From: Ornithoclostridium sp944380285
GTDB taxonomy: Bacteria > Bacillota > Clostridia > Christensenellales > UBA3700
Assembly (NCBI GenBank): GCA_963931165.1
Contig: OZ006985.1
Location: forward strand, 1,178,001 to 1,242,000
Length of the DNA stretch: 64,000 nucleotides
Direction: 5' to 3'
Shown: in pieces, positions 17,420 through 26,133 of the stretch
Numbering within the stretch: the first letter of the stretch is position 1
Layout: every line of letters begins with the position of its first letter
The notes under the pieces: generated by a model
What the model saw: the letters and a program-made list of their open reading frames with translations, nothing else
What the model was told of the DNA's origin: nothing
The model's database searches: none
Position numbers and translations under genes: made by a program

Positions 17420-19611
17420 TCGCGCGCGTCATCGTCGATATCCGCAACGGCGACGTCGACAAGATCTTTGATTATATCGTGCCCGACGGCATGGATCTGC
17501 ATGCGGGAGACCGCGTGCTAGTGCCGTTCGGAAAGAGGGATACCGAAGGGTATTGCATAGCCATCTCCGATGACAGCCAAGTGGCTGCGTCCCGACTCAA
17601 ACCGGTCAAGACGAGGTTGGATCCGTTCACCTGCGTCAATCCCGATATGCTTGCGCTGATGGACTTCATGCGGCGCAAATTTTATCTTCGGTACGCGGAC
17701 TGTCTGAGGCTGTTCGTGCCGCCGCAAATGCGAGGAGGCAAGGTCGGAGAGCTCAAACGTCTCTATGTCGAACTTGTCCCGGGCTCGGACGAAAAGATCG
17801 CCGATATCCCGGCGAGGGCAAAGCGCAGGCTCGAACTCGTTGCAAGGCTCAAAAGTGGCGGAGACTATCTCAGCGTCCTTGCCGAAGAGTTCGGCGCGGC
17901 GACGGTGAACGCGCTCGTGGACGCCGGCATCGCAGTCAAGACCGAAAGAGCGGTCTACCGCAAGCCGTATGCAGAAATGCAAGAGGGCGCGAAACGCGTG
18001 ACTCCGACCGACGACCAAAAGAGGGCGGTCGAGTCCATCTTTGCGACGGACAAAACGGTCTCTCTGCTGTTCGGCGTGACGGGCAGCGGCAAGACCGAAG
18101 TGTATATGGAGGCGATCGAGCGCACGCTCGCCGAGGGCAAAAAGGCGATCATGCTCGTACCCGAGATCTCGCTCACGCCGCAGACGCTGCGCAACTTCCG
18201 CGCGCGGTTCGGCGAAAAGGTCGCGTTGATGCACAGCGGGCTGGGCGTCGGCGAGAGGTACGACGAGTGGAAGCGCGCTCTGACCGGAGAGGCGGACATA
18301 GTGATCGGCGCGAGGAGCGCGGTCTTTGCGCCTCTCGACAACGTCGGGCTGATCGTCCTCGACGAAGAGCACGACGGCAGTTACGTCAGCGAATCCAATC
18401 CGCGCTACGACACAGCCGAGGTCGCGGAATTCCGCGTGAGACAGACGGGCGGCAAGCTCGTGCTCGGCAGCGCGACCCCGTCCATCGACAGCTTTGAGGC
18501 GGCGCAGGAGGGCAGATACAATCTCATCGTCATGGACCGCAGGATAAGCGGCAGGGGGATGCCGCCGATCGAGATCGTCGACATGTCCAAAGAACTGCTT
18601 GCCGGCAACGCCGACATCTTCTCGCGCAGGCTGATGCAGGAGATGGACGGCGCGCTCTCGAGAGGGGAGCAGGTGATGCTCTTTCTCAACCGACGCGGGC
18701 ACAGTTCGTTCGCGATGTGCCGCAACTGCGGATATGTGCCGAAGTGTGAGAATTGCGACGTCGCGCTCAGCTATCACTCGGTCGAAAAGGCGCTCGTCTG
18801 CCACTATTGCGGCGCGCGTTACAAGATGATCACGCGCTGTCCCAAGTGCGGCAGCGACAACATCAAGATGGGCAAGATCGGCACGCAGCGCGTGGTGTCG
18901 GAACTGCAAAAGATGCACCCGGGCACGAAAATTTTGCGTCTGGACGCGGAGAGCACTACGACCAAGGACGCCTATCTCGACATCCTCGGCGCGTTCAAGG
19001 CGCGCGAGGCGCAGATCCTCGTCGGCACGCAGATGATCGCCAAGGGGCACGACTTCCCCGACGTGACGCTCGTGGGCATCCTCGACGCCGATCTCGGGCT
19101 CTACCACAGCGACTTCCGCAGTGCGGAGCGCACCTTCCAGCTGGTCACTCAGGTCGCCGGCAGGGCGGGAAGAGCGGACAAGGAGGGCAAGGTGCTGCTC
19201 CAAACCTTTTCGCCGTCGCACTATGTCTATCGCTTTGCGTCGCACTATGACTATCCCGGCTTTTTCGCCAAGGAGAACAACACCCGCAAGGTGACGGGCT
19301 TCCCGCCCTATTCGACGATAGTGCGCGTGCTCTTTTCGAGTGAGATCGAGGAGAAGGCGATCGCCTGCACAAAGAGCGTCTATCTCGGGCTCAAGGCGTA
19401 CGCGGCGGAGCATAGGGACGACTTCTTTGTGCTGAGGGCGATGGTCGCGCCGGTCGCGAAGATAGAGCGGCACTACCGCTACCAGATCGTGATGAGAGTC
19501 ACCAAACAGAGCGAGGACGCGGTGTTCGGCTGCATCCACAAATTGCTCGACGAATACAGGACGAGAGGCGTGAGCGTCTTTGCGCAGCTCGATCCGCAAA
19601 ACATGATGTGA
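17416..19611 (+). CDS. priA: Primosomal replication restart helicase PriA
   Basis: Recognises stalled forks and reloads the replisome. The 731 residues comprise an N-terminal DNA-binding domain and a superfamily 2 helicase core with Walker A GVTGSGKTEVYME and Walker B LIVLDEEHDGSY. The zinc-binding insertion has cysteine pairs CRNCG, CENC, CHYCG and CPKCG. ILVGTQMIAKGHDFPDVTLV and TQVAGRAGRADKEG are motifs V and VI. The gene starts inside the coaBC stop (ATGA) and is followed 10 bases later by def, the conserved priA-def-fmt order. Confidence 0.97.
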   Translation: MIARVIVDIRNGDVDKIFDYIVPDGMDLHAGDRVLVPFGKRDTEGYCIAISDDSQVAASRLKPVKTRLDPFTCVNPDMLALMDFMRRKFYLRYADCLRLFVPPQMRGGKVGELKRLYVELVPGSDEKIADIPARAKRRLELVARLKSGGDYLSVLAEEFGAATVNALVDAGIAVKTERAVYRKPYAEMQEGAKRVTPTDDQKRAVESIFATDKTVSLLFGVTGSGKTEVYMEAIERTLAEGKKAIMLVPEISLTPQTLRNFRARFGEKVALMHSGLGVGERYDEWKRALTGEADIVIGARSAVFAPLDNVGLIVLDEEHDGSYVSESNPRYDTAEVAEFRVRQTGGKLVLGSATPSIDSFEAAQEGRYNLIVMDRRISGRGMPPIEIVDMSKELLAGNADIFSRRLMQEMDGALSRGEQVMLFLNRRGHSSFAMCRNCGYVPKCENCDVALSYHSVEKALVCHYCGARYKMITRCPKCGSDNIKMGKIGTQRVVSELQKMHPGTKILRLDAESTTTKDAYLDILGAFKAREAQILVGTQMIAKGHDFPDVTLVGILDADLGLYHSDFRSAERTFQLVTQVAGRAGRADKEGKVLLQTFSPSHYVYRFASHYDYPGFFAKENNTRKVTGFPPYSTIVRVLFSSEIEEKAIACTKSVYLGLKAYAAEHRDDFFVLRAMVAPVAKIERHYRYQIVMRVTKQSEDAVFGCIHKLLDEYRTRGVSVFAQLDPQNMM

Positions 19612-19621
19612 GGAACAGGAT

Positions 19622-20074
19622 ATGGCATTGAGAGACATTGTGAAAGATCCCGATCCGGTGCTGCGCAGACGCAGCAGACCGGTCGAAGTTTTCGACGGCA
19701 AACTCGCCAAACTTCTCGACGACATGCATGAGACCATGCTCGCCGCCGACGGAGTGGGGCTTGCCGCGCCGCAAGTGGGATTGCTGCGCCGCATCGCGGT
19801 CATCGAGACCGAGGACGGCTACTTTGAATTCATCAATCCCTCGATCGTCGCTTCGAGCGGCTCGCAGAGGGGCGCCGAGGGGTGTTTGAGCGTCCCCGGG
19901 CGCAACGAGATCGTCGTCCGCCCGATGAATGTCACCGTCGAATATTTCGACCGCAAGGGCAAAAAGCACAAGGGCGAGTTTGAGGGACTGACCGCGCGCG
20001 CGTGCTGCCACGAGTTCGACCATCTCGACGGCATACTCTACTACGACAAGGCGGAAAAGGAGAAAAAGGAGTGA
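19622..20074 (+). CDS. def: Peptide deformylase
   Basis: Removes the N-formyl group from nascent proteins; an Fe/Zn metallohydrolase. All three motifs are present in 150 residues: GVGLAAPQVG (motif 1), EGCLSVPG with the metal-binding Cys (motif 2) and CHEFDHLDG with HExxH-type metal and catalytic residues (motif 3). It is a short type I-like form. The stop overlaps the fmt GTG start as GTGA, coupling it to formylation of initiator tRNA. Confidence 0.97.
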   Translation: MALRDIVKDPDPVLRRRSRPVEVFDGKLAKLLDDMHETMLAADGVGLAAPQVGLLRRIAVIETEDGYFEFINPSIVASSGSQRGAEGCLSVPGRNEIVVRPMNVTVEYFDRKGKKHKGEFEGLTARACCHEFDHLDGILYYDKAEKEKKE

Positions 20075-21009
20075 GGGTGATCTTTCTCGGCACGCCCGAT
20101 TTTGCGGTGCCGTCGTTCAACGCATTGGTCGCCTCGCGGCACGAGGTGGTCGCGGCCGTCACACAGCCGGACAGACCGCGCGACCGCGGCAAGGTGTCCG
20201 CTTGTCCCGTCAAGCTGGCGGCGCAGGCGGCGGGGGTGCCGGTGTTTCAATTCGAAAAGATACGCGACGGCGGCGCGGACGCTCTGCGCGGACTCGGCGC
20301 CGACGTCATGGTCACTTGCGCGTACGGGCAGATATTGGATGAGACGCTGCTCGAACTCACGCCGCACGGCGTGATCAACGTCCACGCGTCGCTTTTGCCG
20401 GCTTATCGCGGTTCGTCGCCGATACAGTGGGCGGTGATCAACGGCGAAAAGGTCACCGGTGTGACGACGATGAAGACGTCGCTCGGGCTCGATCGCGGCG
20501 ACATCATCATGCGCAGCGAGATCGAGATATTGCCCGAAGAGACGGCGGGAGAACTGTTTGACAGGCTCGCGCCGCTCGGCGCGGAACTGATCGTAAAGAC
20601 GCTCGACGCGATCGAGGACGGCAGCGCGACTTTTACGCCGCAAGACGAGTCGAAGGCGACCTATTTCCCGATGTTCCGCAAGCAAGACGGGCGCATAGAC
20701 CCGGGCATGACGGTCGCAAAGTTCGTGAATTTCGTCAGAGGCACGTCGCCGTGGCCGGGCGCGTTCTGCCGCGTCGGCGGCAAATTGCTCAAAGTGCACA
20801 AGGCGCGCGCGCTGAGAGGGGATGAACCGTGCACGAGACGGCTGTATTTTCCCGGTGAATTTGCGGTGTTCTTCGGCAGACTTCATCTCGCGTTTTCGGA
20901 CGGGCTTGCGGTGCTCGAAGAGGTCCAGCCCGAGGGCGGCAAGAGGATGAGCGGTGCGGCGTACGCGCTCGGACACGCAGACATCAACGGCAAGAGGGCG
21001 GACGAATGA
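20071..21009 (+). CDS. fmt: Methionyl-tRNA formyltransferase
   Basis: Formylates Met-tRNAfMet for initiation. The protein has 312 residues. RVIFLGTPDFAVPSF opens the N-terminal Rossmann-like domain; INVHASLLPAYRGSSPIQWA contains the catalytic His and the SLLPxYRG loop; the C-terminal OB-like domain contains GTSPWPGAFCRV. The GTG start at 20071 is chosen because it begins at the first conserved residues and overlaps the def stop (GTGA), with AAAAAGGA ahead. An earlier in-frame ATG at 20002 would add residues not seen in the family. Confidence 0.96.
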   Translation: MRVIFLGTPDFAVPSFNALVASRHEVVAAVTQPDRPRDRGKVSACPVKLAAQAAGVPVFQFEKIRDGGADALRGLGADVMVTCAYGQILDETLLELTPHGVINVHASLLPAYRGSSPIQWAVINGEKVTGVTTMKTSLGLDRGDIIMRSEIEILPEETAGELFDRLAPLGAELIVKTLDAIEDGSATFTPQDESKATYFPMFRKQDGRIDPGMTVAKFVNFVRGTSPWPGAFCRVGGKLLKVHKARALRGDEPCTRRLYFPGEFAVFFGRLHLAFSDGLAVLEEVQPEGGKRMSGAAYALGHADINGKRADE

Positions 21010-22250
21010 GCGATCTGAGGGCGGTCTACGACATCTTGACGGACGTGTACAGGCAGGGCGCATATGCGTCGCTCGCGCTGTCGCGCCGCGTCGATTCCGT
21101 TCGCAGCCGCGACTTTGTCACGCGCTTTGTCTACGGCGTGCTCGACAGAGATACCGAACTCGATCACTACATAGGCGCGATGGTCTCGAGGAAGCCGCAC
21201 GGCGGCACGACCATCTTGCTCAAAATGGGGATGTATTGCATCCTCTATATGAATTCCGTGCCCGACTATGCGGCGGTCAACAACACGATCGAACTCGCAA
21301 AGGCGGTCGGCAAGGGCGCGTCGAGCGGCTTTTTGAACGGCGTGCTCAAAGCCTTTTGCAAAAAGCGCCCCGCGCTGCCCGCGGACAAGGTCGCGAGACT
21401 GTCGGTGACCGCGTCGGTGCCGCTTTGGATAGTCAGGGCGTATGTCAAGCAGTACGGCTGGGACAAGACGCAGGAGTTCTTGACCGCAAAGCCGGAAGAG
21501 CGCGAGCATATGCGCGTCGACGTCGCGCGGATATCTGTCGCCGACATGTGCAAAAAACTCGATGAGCTGGGCGTCGACCATTCGCCCGATCCCGACCTCG
21601 GCGACGCGCTTTTCGTCCGCAATACCCCGGCGCTCAAAGCGCTTTACGACGGCGGTCTGTTCACTTGGCAGTCCAAGTGCTCGATGCTGTGCTGCCGCGC
21701 CGCCGCCCTCGCAAGCGGCGAAAAGGCGCTCGATATGTGCGCCGCGCCCGGAGGCAAGGCGGTCTATCTTTCCTCGCTCGCGGACGGCGTATCGGTCACC
21801 GCCTGCGACATCTATCATCACAGATTGCAATTGATACAGAGTTACGCCGCACGCATGCACCGCAACATCGACGTGCGGCTTATGGACGCGACCGCGCCGG
21901 CGAAAGAGATGTACGGCGCATACGACGTCGTGCTGTGCGACGTGCCGTGTTCCAACCTCGGAGTCGCGGCGAAAAAACCTGACGTCTATCTGTCCAAAGA
22001 CGCCGCGTCGGTCGCGTCGCTCGCCGAGGTGCAGTACAAGATCTTGTGCAGCGGCGCGCGCTGCGTCAAAGAGGGCGGCAAGGTCGTCTATTCGACGTGT
22101 ACGCTGCTCAAAGAGGAGAACGGCGACATCGTCAAACGCTTCCTCAAAGAGCACCGCGAATTTGTCTCGGAAGGCGAAAAACAGTACTTCCCCGACGGCG
22201 CCGGCATGGACGGATTTTTCGTGTCTGTGTTGAGGAGGAAAGGATTATGA
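21006..22250 (+). CDS. rsmB: 16S rRNA m5C967 methyltransferase RsmB
   Basis: SAM-dependent cytosine-5 methyltransferase of 16S rRNA (Sun/RsmB family). The 414 residues have a NusB-like N-terminal RNA-binding domain (~1-130). The methyltransferase domain follows, with CAAPGGKAVYLSSL (SAM site), VLCDVPCSNLG (catalytic PC motif) and VYSTCTLLKEENGD (second catalytic Cys). ATGA overlaps at both ends (fmt and rlmN) place it firmly in the operon. Confidence 0.95.
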   Translation: MSDLRAVYDILTDVYRQGAYASLALSRRVDSVRSRDFVTRFVYGVLDRDTELDHYIGAMVSRKPHGGTTILLKMGMYCILYMNSVPDYAAVNNTIELAKAVGKGASSGFLNGVLKAFCKKRPALPADKVARLSVTASVPLWIVRAYVKQYGWDKTQEFLTAKPEEREHMRVDVARISVADMCKKLDELGVDHSPDPDLGDALFVRNTPALKALYDGGLFTWQSKCSMLCCRAAALASGEKALDMCAAPGGKAVYLSSLADGVSVTACDIYHHRLQLIQSYAARMHRNIDVRLMDATAPAKEMYGAYDVVLCDVPCSNLGVAAKKPDVYLSKDAASVASLAEVQYKILCSGARCVKEGGKVVYSTCTLLKEENGDIVKRFLKEHREFVSEGEKQYFPDGAGMDGFFVSVLRRKGL

Positions 22251-23269
22251 GCGCGCTGATCGCGATGGACGAAGCGCAGCTCGCAGCGCTTGTCAAGGAA
22301 TGCGGGCAGCCGCCTTTTCGCGCAAAGCAATTGCGCGAGTATGCGCTCAAGGGCACGCCCGTCGAGGGGATGTCGTCACTGCCCAAGTCGATGCGAGACC
22401 TGCTCGTTGCAAAGGGGGTGGCAGCGCTCGCGGCGACCGTCGTCCAAAGCAAGACTTCCGCGATCGACGGCACGACAAAGTTCTTGTTCGCGTTCGGCGA
22501 CGGCAACGTCGTCGAGGGCGTTTTGATGAAATACGAATACGGCAATTCCGTCTGCGTTTCCACTCAGGTCGGGTGCGCGATGGGATGCAAATTTTGTGCG
22601 TCGACGTTGGACGGCAAGGTGCGCGACCTCACCGCGGCGGAGATGCTCTCCGAGGTGATCGCCGCGGGCAGCGCGGCAGGCGGCGTCAATCACGTCGTGC
22701 TGATGGGCAGCGGCGAACCGCTGGACAACTACGGCGAAGTGATCGAGTTCATACGCAGACTGTGCGTCGATCTCGGGATGTCCAAAAGGCACATCGCGCT
22801 GTCGACGTGCGGACTGTGCGAGGCGATGGACAGGCTGTCGAAAGAGGAATATGCGCCCGTGCTGACAGTGTCGCTGCACGCGCCCAACGACGAACTTCGC
22901 AAGCGCATCATGCCGATCGCGAACAGATATCCGGTCAAGGACGTCGTCGCGGCGGCAAAGAGATATTTCGACTCCACATCGCGCAGGGTGATCTTTGAGT
23001 ATTCTCTGATCGACGGCTTCAACGACACGCCCGAGTGCGCGAAGGAGCTGGCGGCACTGGTCAAGGGATTCCCGTGTCACATCAACCTCATCCGCCTCAA
23101 TCCCGTCAAAGAGCGCGGGCTTGCGGGCTCGAGCAAGGCGGCGGTAGCGGCATTTTCGGATGCGCTGACGGGGTATGGAGTGAGCAACACCGTCCGCCGC
23201 ACGCTCGGCGCGGACATAGACGGCGCTTGCGGACAGCTTCGCCGCAAGTTTTTGGGAGGCGAAAAATGA
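22247..23269 (+). CDS. rlmN: 23S rRNA (adenine2503-C2)/tRNA A37 methyltransferase RlmN
   Basis: Radical SAM enzyme that methylates A2503 in 23S rRNA and A37 in some tRNAs. The 340 residues carry the CxxxCxxC cluster as C110, C114 and C117 (QVGCAMGCKFCAST). VLMGSGEPLDNYGEV is a family hallmark. The C-terminal GADIDGACGQLR contains the catalytic methyl-transfer cysteine. The last residues overlap rsgA by 4 bases. In many Firmicutes prpC and prkC lie between rlmN and rsgA; here they are missing. Confidence 0.97.
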   Translation: MSALIAMDEAQLAALVKECGQPPFRAKQLREYALKGTPVEGMSSLPKSMRDLLVAKGVAALAATVVQSKTSAIDGTTKFLFAFGDGNVVEGVLMKYEYGNSVCVSTQVGCAMGCKFCASTLDGKVRDLTAAEMLSEVIAAGSAAGGVNHVVLMGSGEPLDNYGEVIEFIRRLCVDLGMSKRHIALSTCGLCEAMDRLSKEEYAPVLTVSLHAPNDELRKRIMPIANRYPVKDVVAAAKRYFDSTSRRVIFEYSLIDGFNDTPECAKELAALVKGFPCHINLIRLNPVKERGLAGSSKAAVAAFSDALTGYGVSNTVRRTLGADIDGACGQLRRKFLGGEK

Positions 23270-24135
23270 TCCGCGGTCAGATCGTAAAGGAGACGGGCGG
23301 ACGCTTTTTCGTCAAGACGGACGACGGCGAGAGGATGGTCTGTTCCGCGCGCGGCAAGCTCAAAGAAAAGGGCGAACTCTATGTCGGCGACATCGTCTTT
23401 GTCGATGACGACGGCTCTCCGGTCATCGAAAAACTCGCGCCGCGCGAGAGCATGCTGGTGCGTCCGTACGTCAGCAATATAGACGGGATAGTAATCGTGT
23501 TGGCGGTGCAGCCGCGCCCCGACTTTTTGCTGGCGGACAAGATGATCGTCGGATGCGTCCAGCAACAGCTCGACGCGATCGTCTGCGTGAACAAGTGCGA
23601 TCTGGACGGCAGCGACGAACTCGTCGCCAAGGTCAAGACCGAATACGGCGCGGTCGCCGACGTCGTCCCCGTATGCGCGGCGGACGGCACCGGGATGCAG
23701 GTCGTGCGCGAGATGGTCAAGGGCAGGTTCTTCTGCCTCGCCGGGCAGTCTGCGGTCGGCAAGTCGTCGATGATCAACGCGCTCTGCGGCGGCGACAGGA
23801 TGGCTGTCGGAGGACTGGGGAAAAATCTGCGCGGCAGACACACCACGCGCCATGTCGAGATCATCGAGCTCGGCGACGGTACCAAGATTGCTGACACTTG
23901 CGGGTTTTCGAGGTATGAGATCCCGCTCGTCGACCCCGCGACCCTGTCCGGGTGCTATGTCGATTTTGACGAATATCGCAACCAATGCCGCTTCCGCGGC
24001 TGTACGCACACCGTCGAGGAGTGCTGCGGCGTGAAAGAGGCGGTCGCCGAGGGCAAGCTGCCCGAGGAAAGATATCAAAGATATCTCGCCCTTTACGACG
24101 AGATGTCGAGGAGATGGGAAAAACGCTATGGCTGA
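23266..24135 (+). CDS. rsgA: Ribosome small subunit-dependent GTPase RsgA
   Basis: Circularly permuted GTPase that checks maturation of the 30S subunit. The 289 residues show an N-terminal OB fold, then G4 (VNKCDL), G1 (GQSAVGKSSMINAL) and G3 (DTCGFSRYEI) in permuted order. The C-terminal zinc site is C-x6-C-x-H (QCRFRGCTHTVEECCG region). The stop overlaps the start of rpe by 8 bases. The order rsgA-rpe is the conserved Firmicutes arrangement. Confidence 0.97.
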   Translation: MIRGQIVKETGGRFFVKTDDGERMVCSARGKLKEKGELYVGDIVFVDDDGSPVIEKLAPRESMLVRPYVSNIDGIVIVLAVQPRPDFLLADKMIVGCVQQQLDAIVCVNKCDLDGSDELVAKVKTEYGAVADVVPVCAADGTGMQVVREMVKGRFFCLAGQSAVGKSSMINALCGGDRMAVGGLGKNLRGRHTTRHVEIIELGDGTKIADTCGFSRYEIPLVDPATLSGCYVDFDEYRNQCRFRGCTHTVEECCGVKEAVAEGKLPEERYQRYLALYDEMSRRWEKRYG

Positions 24136-24775
24136 CAAAATTTTGATCGCGCCGTCCATACTTTCCGCGGACTTCGCGGCGATGGGCGACGCGGTGAGAG
24201 ATCTCGAAAAGTGGCGCGCCGATTGGGTGCACTGCGACGTGATGGACGGCAGGTTTGTCCCCAACATCACTTTCGGCATGCCGATGGTCGAGGCGCTCAG
24301 GCGCAACACTTCGCTCACGCTCGACGTGCACCTGATGATCGTCGAGCCCGAAAAGTATGTCGAGCGCTTCGTCAAGGCGGGCGCCGATCTTGTGACATTC
24401 CACCCCGAGGCGAGCAAGGATGTGCACGGCACGCTCGCTGCGATCGCGGCGGCGGGCGCAAAGCGCGGGCTTGTGCTCAATCCGGACGTAGCGGTCGGCA
24501 AGGTCGAGCCCTATCTCGACGAGTGCGACGTGGTGATGCTGATGGGGGTGTTCCCCGGCTTCGGCGGTCAAAAGTTCATCCGAGACGTGCTGCCCAAACT
24601 GACCGAGCTCAAAGCGTTGCGCGGAGACAGAAAGTTCTTGATCGAACTCGACGGCGGAGTGACCGAAGAAAATGCAAAAGAGATAGTCGCCGCAGGGGCG
24701 GACGTGCTCGTCGCCGGCAGCAGCGTGTTCAAGTCGCAAGACCCTCAAAGGACGATCGAGGTGCTGAGGTCGTAG
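24128..24775 (+). CDS. rpe: Ribulose-phosphate 3-epimerase
   Basis: Interconverts ribulose-5-phosphate and xylulose-5-phosphate in the pentose phosphate pathway. The 215-residue TIM barrel begins IAPSILSADF; the metal ligands sit in HCDVMDGRFVPN and LDVHLMIVEPE; LMGVFPGFGGQKF and LIELDGGVTEENA complete the family pattern. It is the last gene of the yicC-rpe unit and is followed by an intrinsic terminator. thiN, which follows rpe in Bacillus, is absent. Confidence 0.97.
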   Translation: MADKILIAPSILSADFAAMGDAVRDLEKWRADWVHCDVMDGRFVPNITFGMPMVEALRRNTSLTLDVHLMIVEPEKYVERFVKAGADLVTFHPEASKDVHGTLAAIAAAGAKRGLVLNPDVAVGKVEPYLDECDVVMLMGVFPGFGGQKFIRDVLPKLTELKALRGDRKFLIELDGGVTEENAKEIVAAGADVLVAGSSVFKSQDPQRTIEVLRS

Positions 24776-24803
24776 TCAAGACAGTAAAGACAAGTATTGT
24801 CGT

Positions 24804-24832
24804 TGAGCGGCGCATTGCGTCGCTCATTTTTT
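24804..24832 (+). terminator. Intrinsic terminator after rpe
   Basis: TGAGCG and CGCTCA close a stem with one internal mismatch and a short loop, followed by six T. Confidence 0.75.
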
Positions 24833-25427
24833 GCGTCGTGCAGTTTGTCTTAACAATGTTCCGCCGATCGGCGCATTTGTCATTTATGTATCGTCGCATC
24901 GACGCGTTGCGATAGAGGGCGGCGAAAAGAAAACATCGACGACCGCCGAATCGCCGTACACGCCTCGGATCATTGTTACACGGCGCTCGCTTGATATGGA
25001 AGGCTCGCGTCTCGGGCGGAGGTGCGATCTCATACGGGAGAGAGGTAAAGCGTCATCGCTTTACATAAAATGCAATAAAAGTTATATCGAGTTATCTCAT
25101 AGTTATTTTAGAGAACACACATATCATGCGACGGCCGATTGCTTCGCGAAGCGGCTTTTTGTGATCGAATATGGCTTTGAGTGCGCGCATGGCACGCGGA
25201 GACCGCTCTCAACCTATTCGGGTTCGACGAATTGATCAAACTTTGAGTGCGCGCATGGCGCGCGGAGACCGCTAGCTTAGGGGTGCGAGATACGCTTTTA
25301 TGTCAAATTTTGCTAAATATTTATAAAAATACTTTGTAATAATTAAAAATAATTGATACTACGATACCGTCAAACGCTTTGAACCTTTCGGCGTCTTAGC
25401 GCATATCCTGCACGAGGAGGTGAGCGC
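24833..25427. other. Intergenic region between rpe and the spoVM-like gene
   Basis: No gene over 100 residues is supported. A 33-bp direct repeat (CTTTGAGTGCGCGCATGGCR followed by CGCGGAGACCGCT) occurs at 25175-25207 and 25241-25273, period 66 bp. The last 130 bases are very AT-rich and presumably hold the promoter of the small gene. AT-rich boxes such as GTAATAATT (about 25337) and GATACTAC (about 25356) loosely resemble a sigma-E-type promoter, but the spacing is not good enough to claim one. Confidence 0.5.
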
Positions 25428-25508
25428 ATGAAGATCTTTTGTATCGATCCGCCAAAGGCGATCAAAGTGTTGCTGAGGGGCGTCTGCAAGTTGTTTGGGG
25501 CGATCTGA
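25428..25508 (+). CDS. spoVM: SpoVM-like amphipathic peptide (26 residues)
   Basis: A 26-codon frame starts at ATG 25428, 7 bases after a strong GGAGGTG ribosome site, and ends at TGA 25506. Bacillus subtilis SpoVM is also 26 residues. It is an amphipathic helix that recognises the convex forespore membrane and anchors the SpoIVA coat basement. Here the peptide starts MKIFCIDPPK with the proline at position 9, the residue important in SpoVM. An amphipathic helix (KAIKVLLRGVCKLFGAI) follows. The locus is also right: spoVM lies between rpe/thiN and rpmB in Firmicutes. Overall identity is low, so the call rests on length, P9, amphipathicity and synteny together. Confidence 0.75.
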   Translation: MKIFCIDPPKAIKVLLRGVCKLFGAI

Positions 25509-25514
25509 AAAAGC

Positions 25515-25586
25515 GGAGCCGCGATATTCGGAGTCGAACCGACCTTCGGGTTATTAGCCCGACGAAACCGTTCCTTCGGCGGCTCC
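25515..25586 (-). tRNA. tRNA-like cloverleaf, probably a tRNA pseudogene or remnant
   Basis: On the minus strand, a 7-8 bp acceptor-like stem (GGAGCCGC / GCGGCTCC), a TCGGG-CTAATAA-CCCGA anticodon-like arm (anticodon would be AAT) and a GTTCGACTC T-loop can be drawn. However, the T-stem has a mismatch, five extra bases lie between T-stem and acceptor, the D-arm is weak, and no CCA is encoded. It is followed by five T. It is therefore not called a working tRNA; it may act as a terminator on the minus strand or be a decayed tRNA-Ile-like gene. Confidence 0.35.
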
Positions 25587-25822
25587 ATGCGCAAAAATAG
25601 CATAATTTGGGGCGCATGTCAAGCCGTTTTTGTCCCATCGCGCTCAAATTGCGAGTTCAATGCGGCTCGATCGCACCGTGCGTTCGAGGTTTGCTCGATC
25701 GTCTAGAGGACAAAAGGCGTGCAGCTGTCGATTTTTGCGGCGGTTTTTCGGCGCGTTTTGTTTGTATTGCGCGCGTCACGGACAACTTTGTCTCGATTTT
25801 TGCAAAAACCGCTTCAATTGGC

Positions 25823-25851
25823 TTGCATTATTTCTTTTAACGTGATAATAT
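25823..25851 (+). promoter_or_regulatory. Promoter of rpmB
   Basis: TTGCAT (25823-25828), a 17-bp spacer, TAATAT (25846-25851), 34 bases before ATG. AAGGAGG lies ahead of the start. Confidence 0.65.
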
Positions 25852-25885
25852 ATCAAGGCACGAAACAAAAAGGAGGTCATCTTCT

Positions 25886-26089
25886 ATGTCGAGAGTTTGC
25901 AGTATCTGCGGAAAAGGTCGTTTGAGCGGCAACAAGGTCAGCCACTCGAACCGTAAATACAGAAGGGCTTGGGGCGCCAATGTCCAAAAGGTCGAGCTTG
26001 TCAACGAGAGCGGCAAGACCGAGAGGGCTTATGTCTGCACCAGGTGCTTGAGGACGATGAACAAGAACGGCGCCATCGATGCCGATTGA
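25886..26089 (+). CDS. rpmB: 50S ribosomal protein L28
   Basis: A 67-residue L28 (bL28). It begins MSRVCSICGK and contains GNKVSHSNRKYRRAW, the family core. It carries two CxxC pairs, C5/C8 and C51/C54, so it is the zinc-binding (C+) form rather than the zinc-free paralogue. It is monocistronic, with its own promoter and terminator, as in other Firmicutes. Confidence 0.97.
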   Translation: MSRVCSICGKGRLSGNKVSHSNRKYRRAWGANVQKVELVNESGKTERAYVCTRCLRTMNKNGAIDAD

Positions 26090-26108
26090 GTTTGTTTGAC
26101 AAAGTTCA

Positions 26109-26133
26109 GGACGCCGAAAGGCGTCCGTTTTTT
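26109..26133 (+). terminator. Intrinsic terminator after rpmB
   Basis: GGACGCC-GAAA-GGCGTCC stem-loop followed by GTTTTTT. Confidence 0.9.

Noticed and set aside
17518..19803. Long minus-strand open frame opposite priA
   Set aside because: It mirrors the codon pattern of priA in GC-rich DNA, has no ribosome site and shows no recognisable domain.
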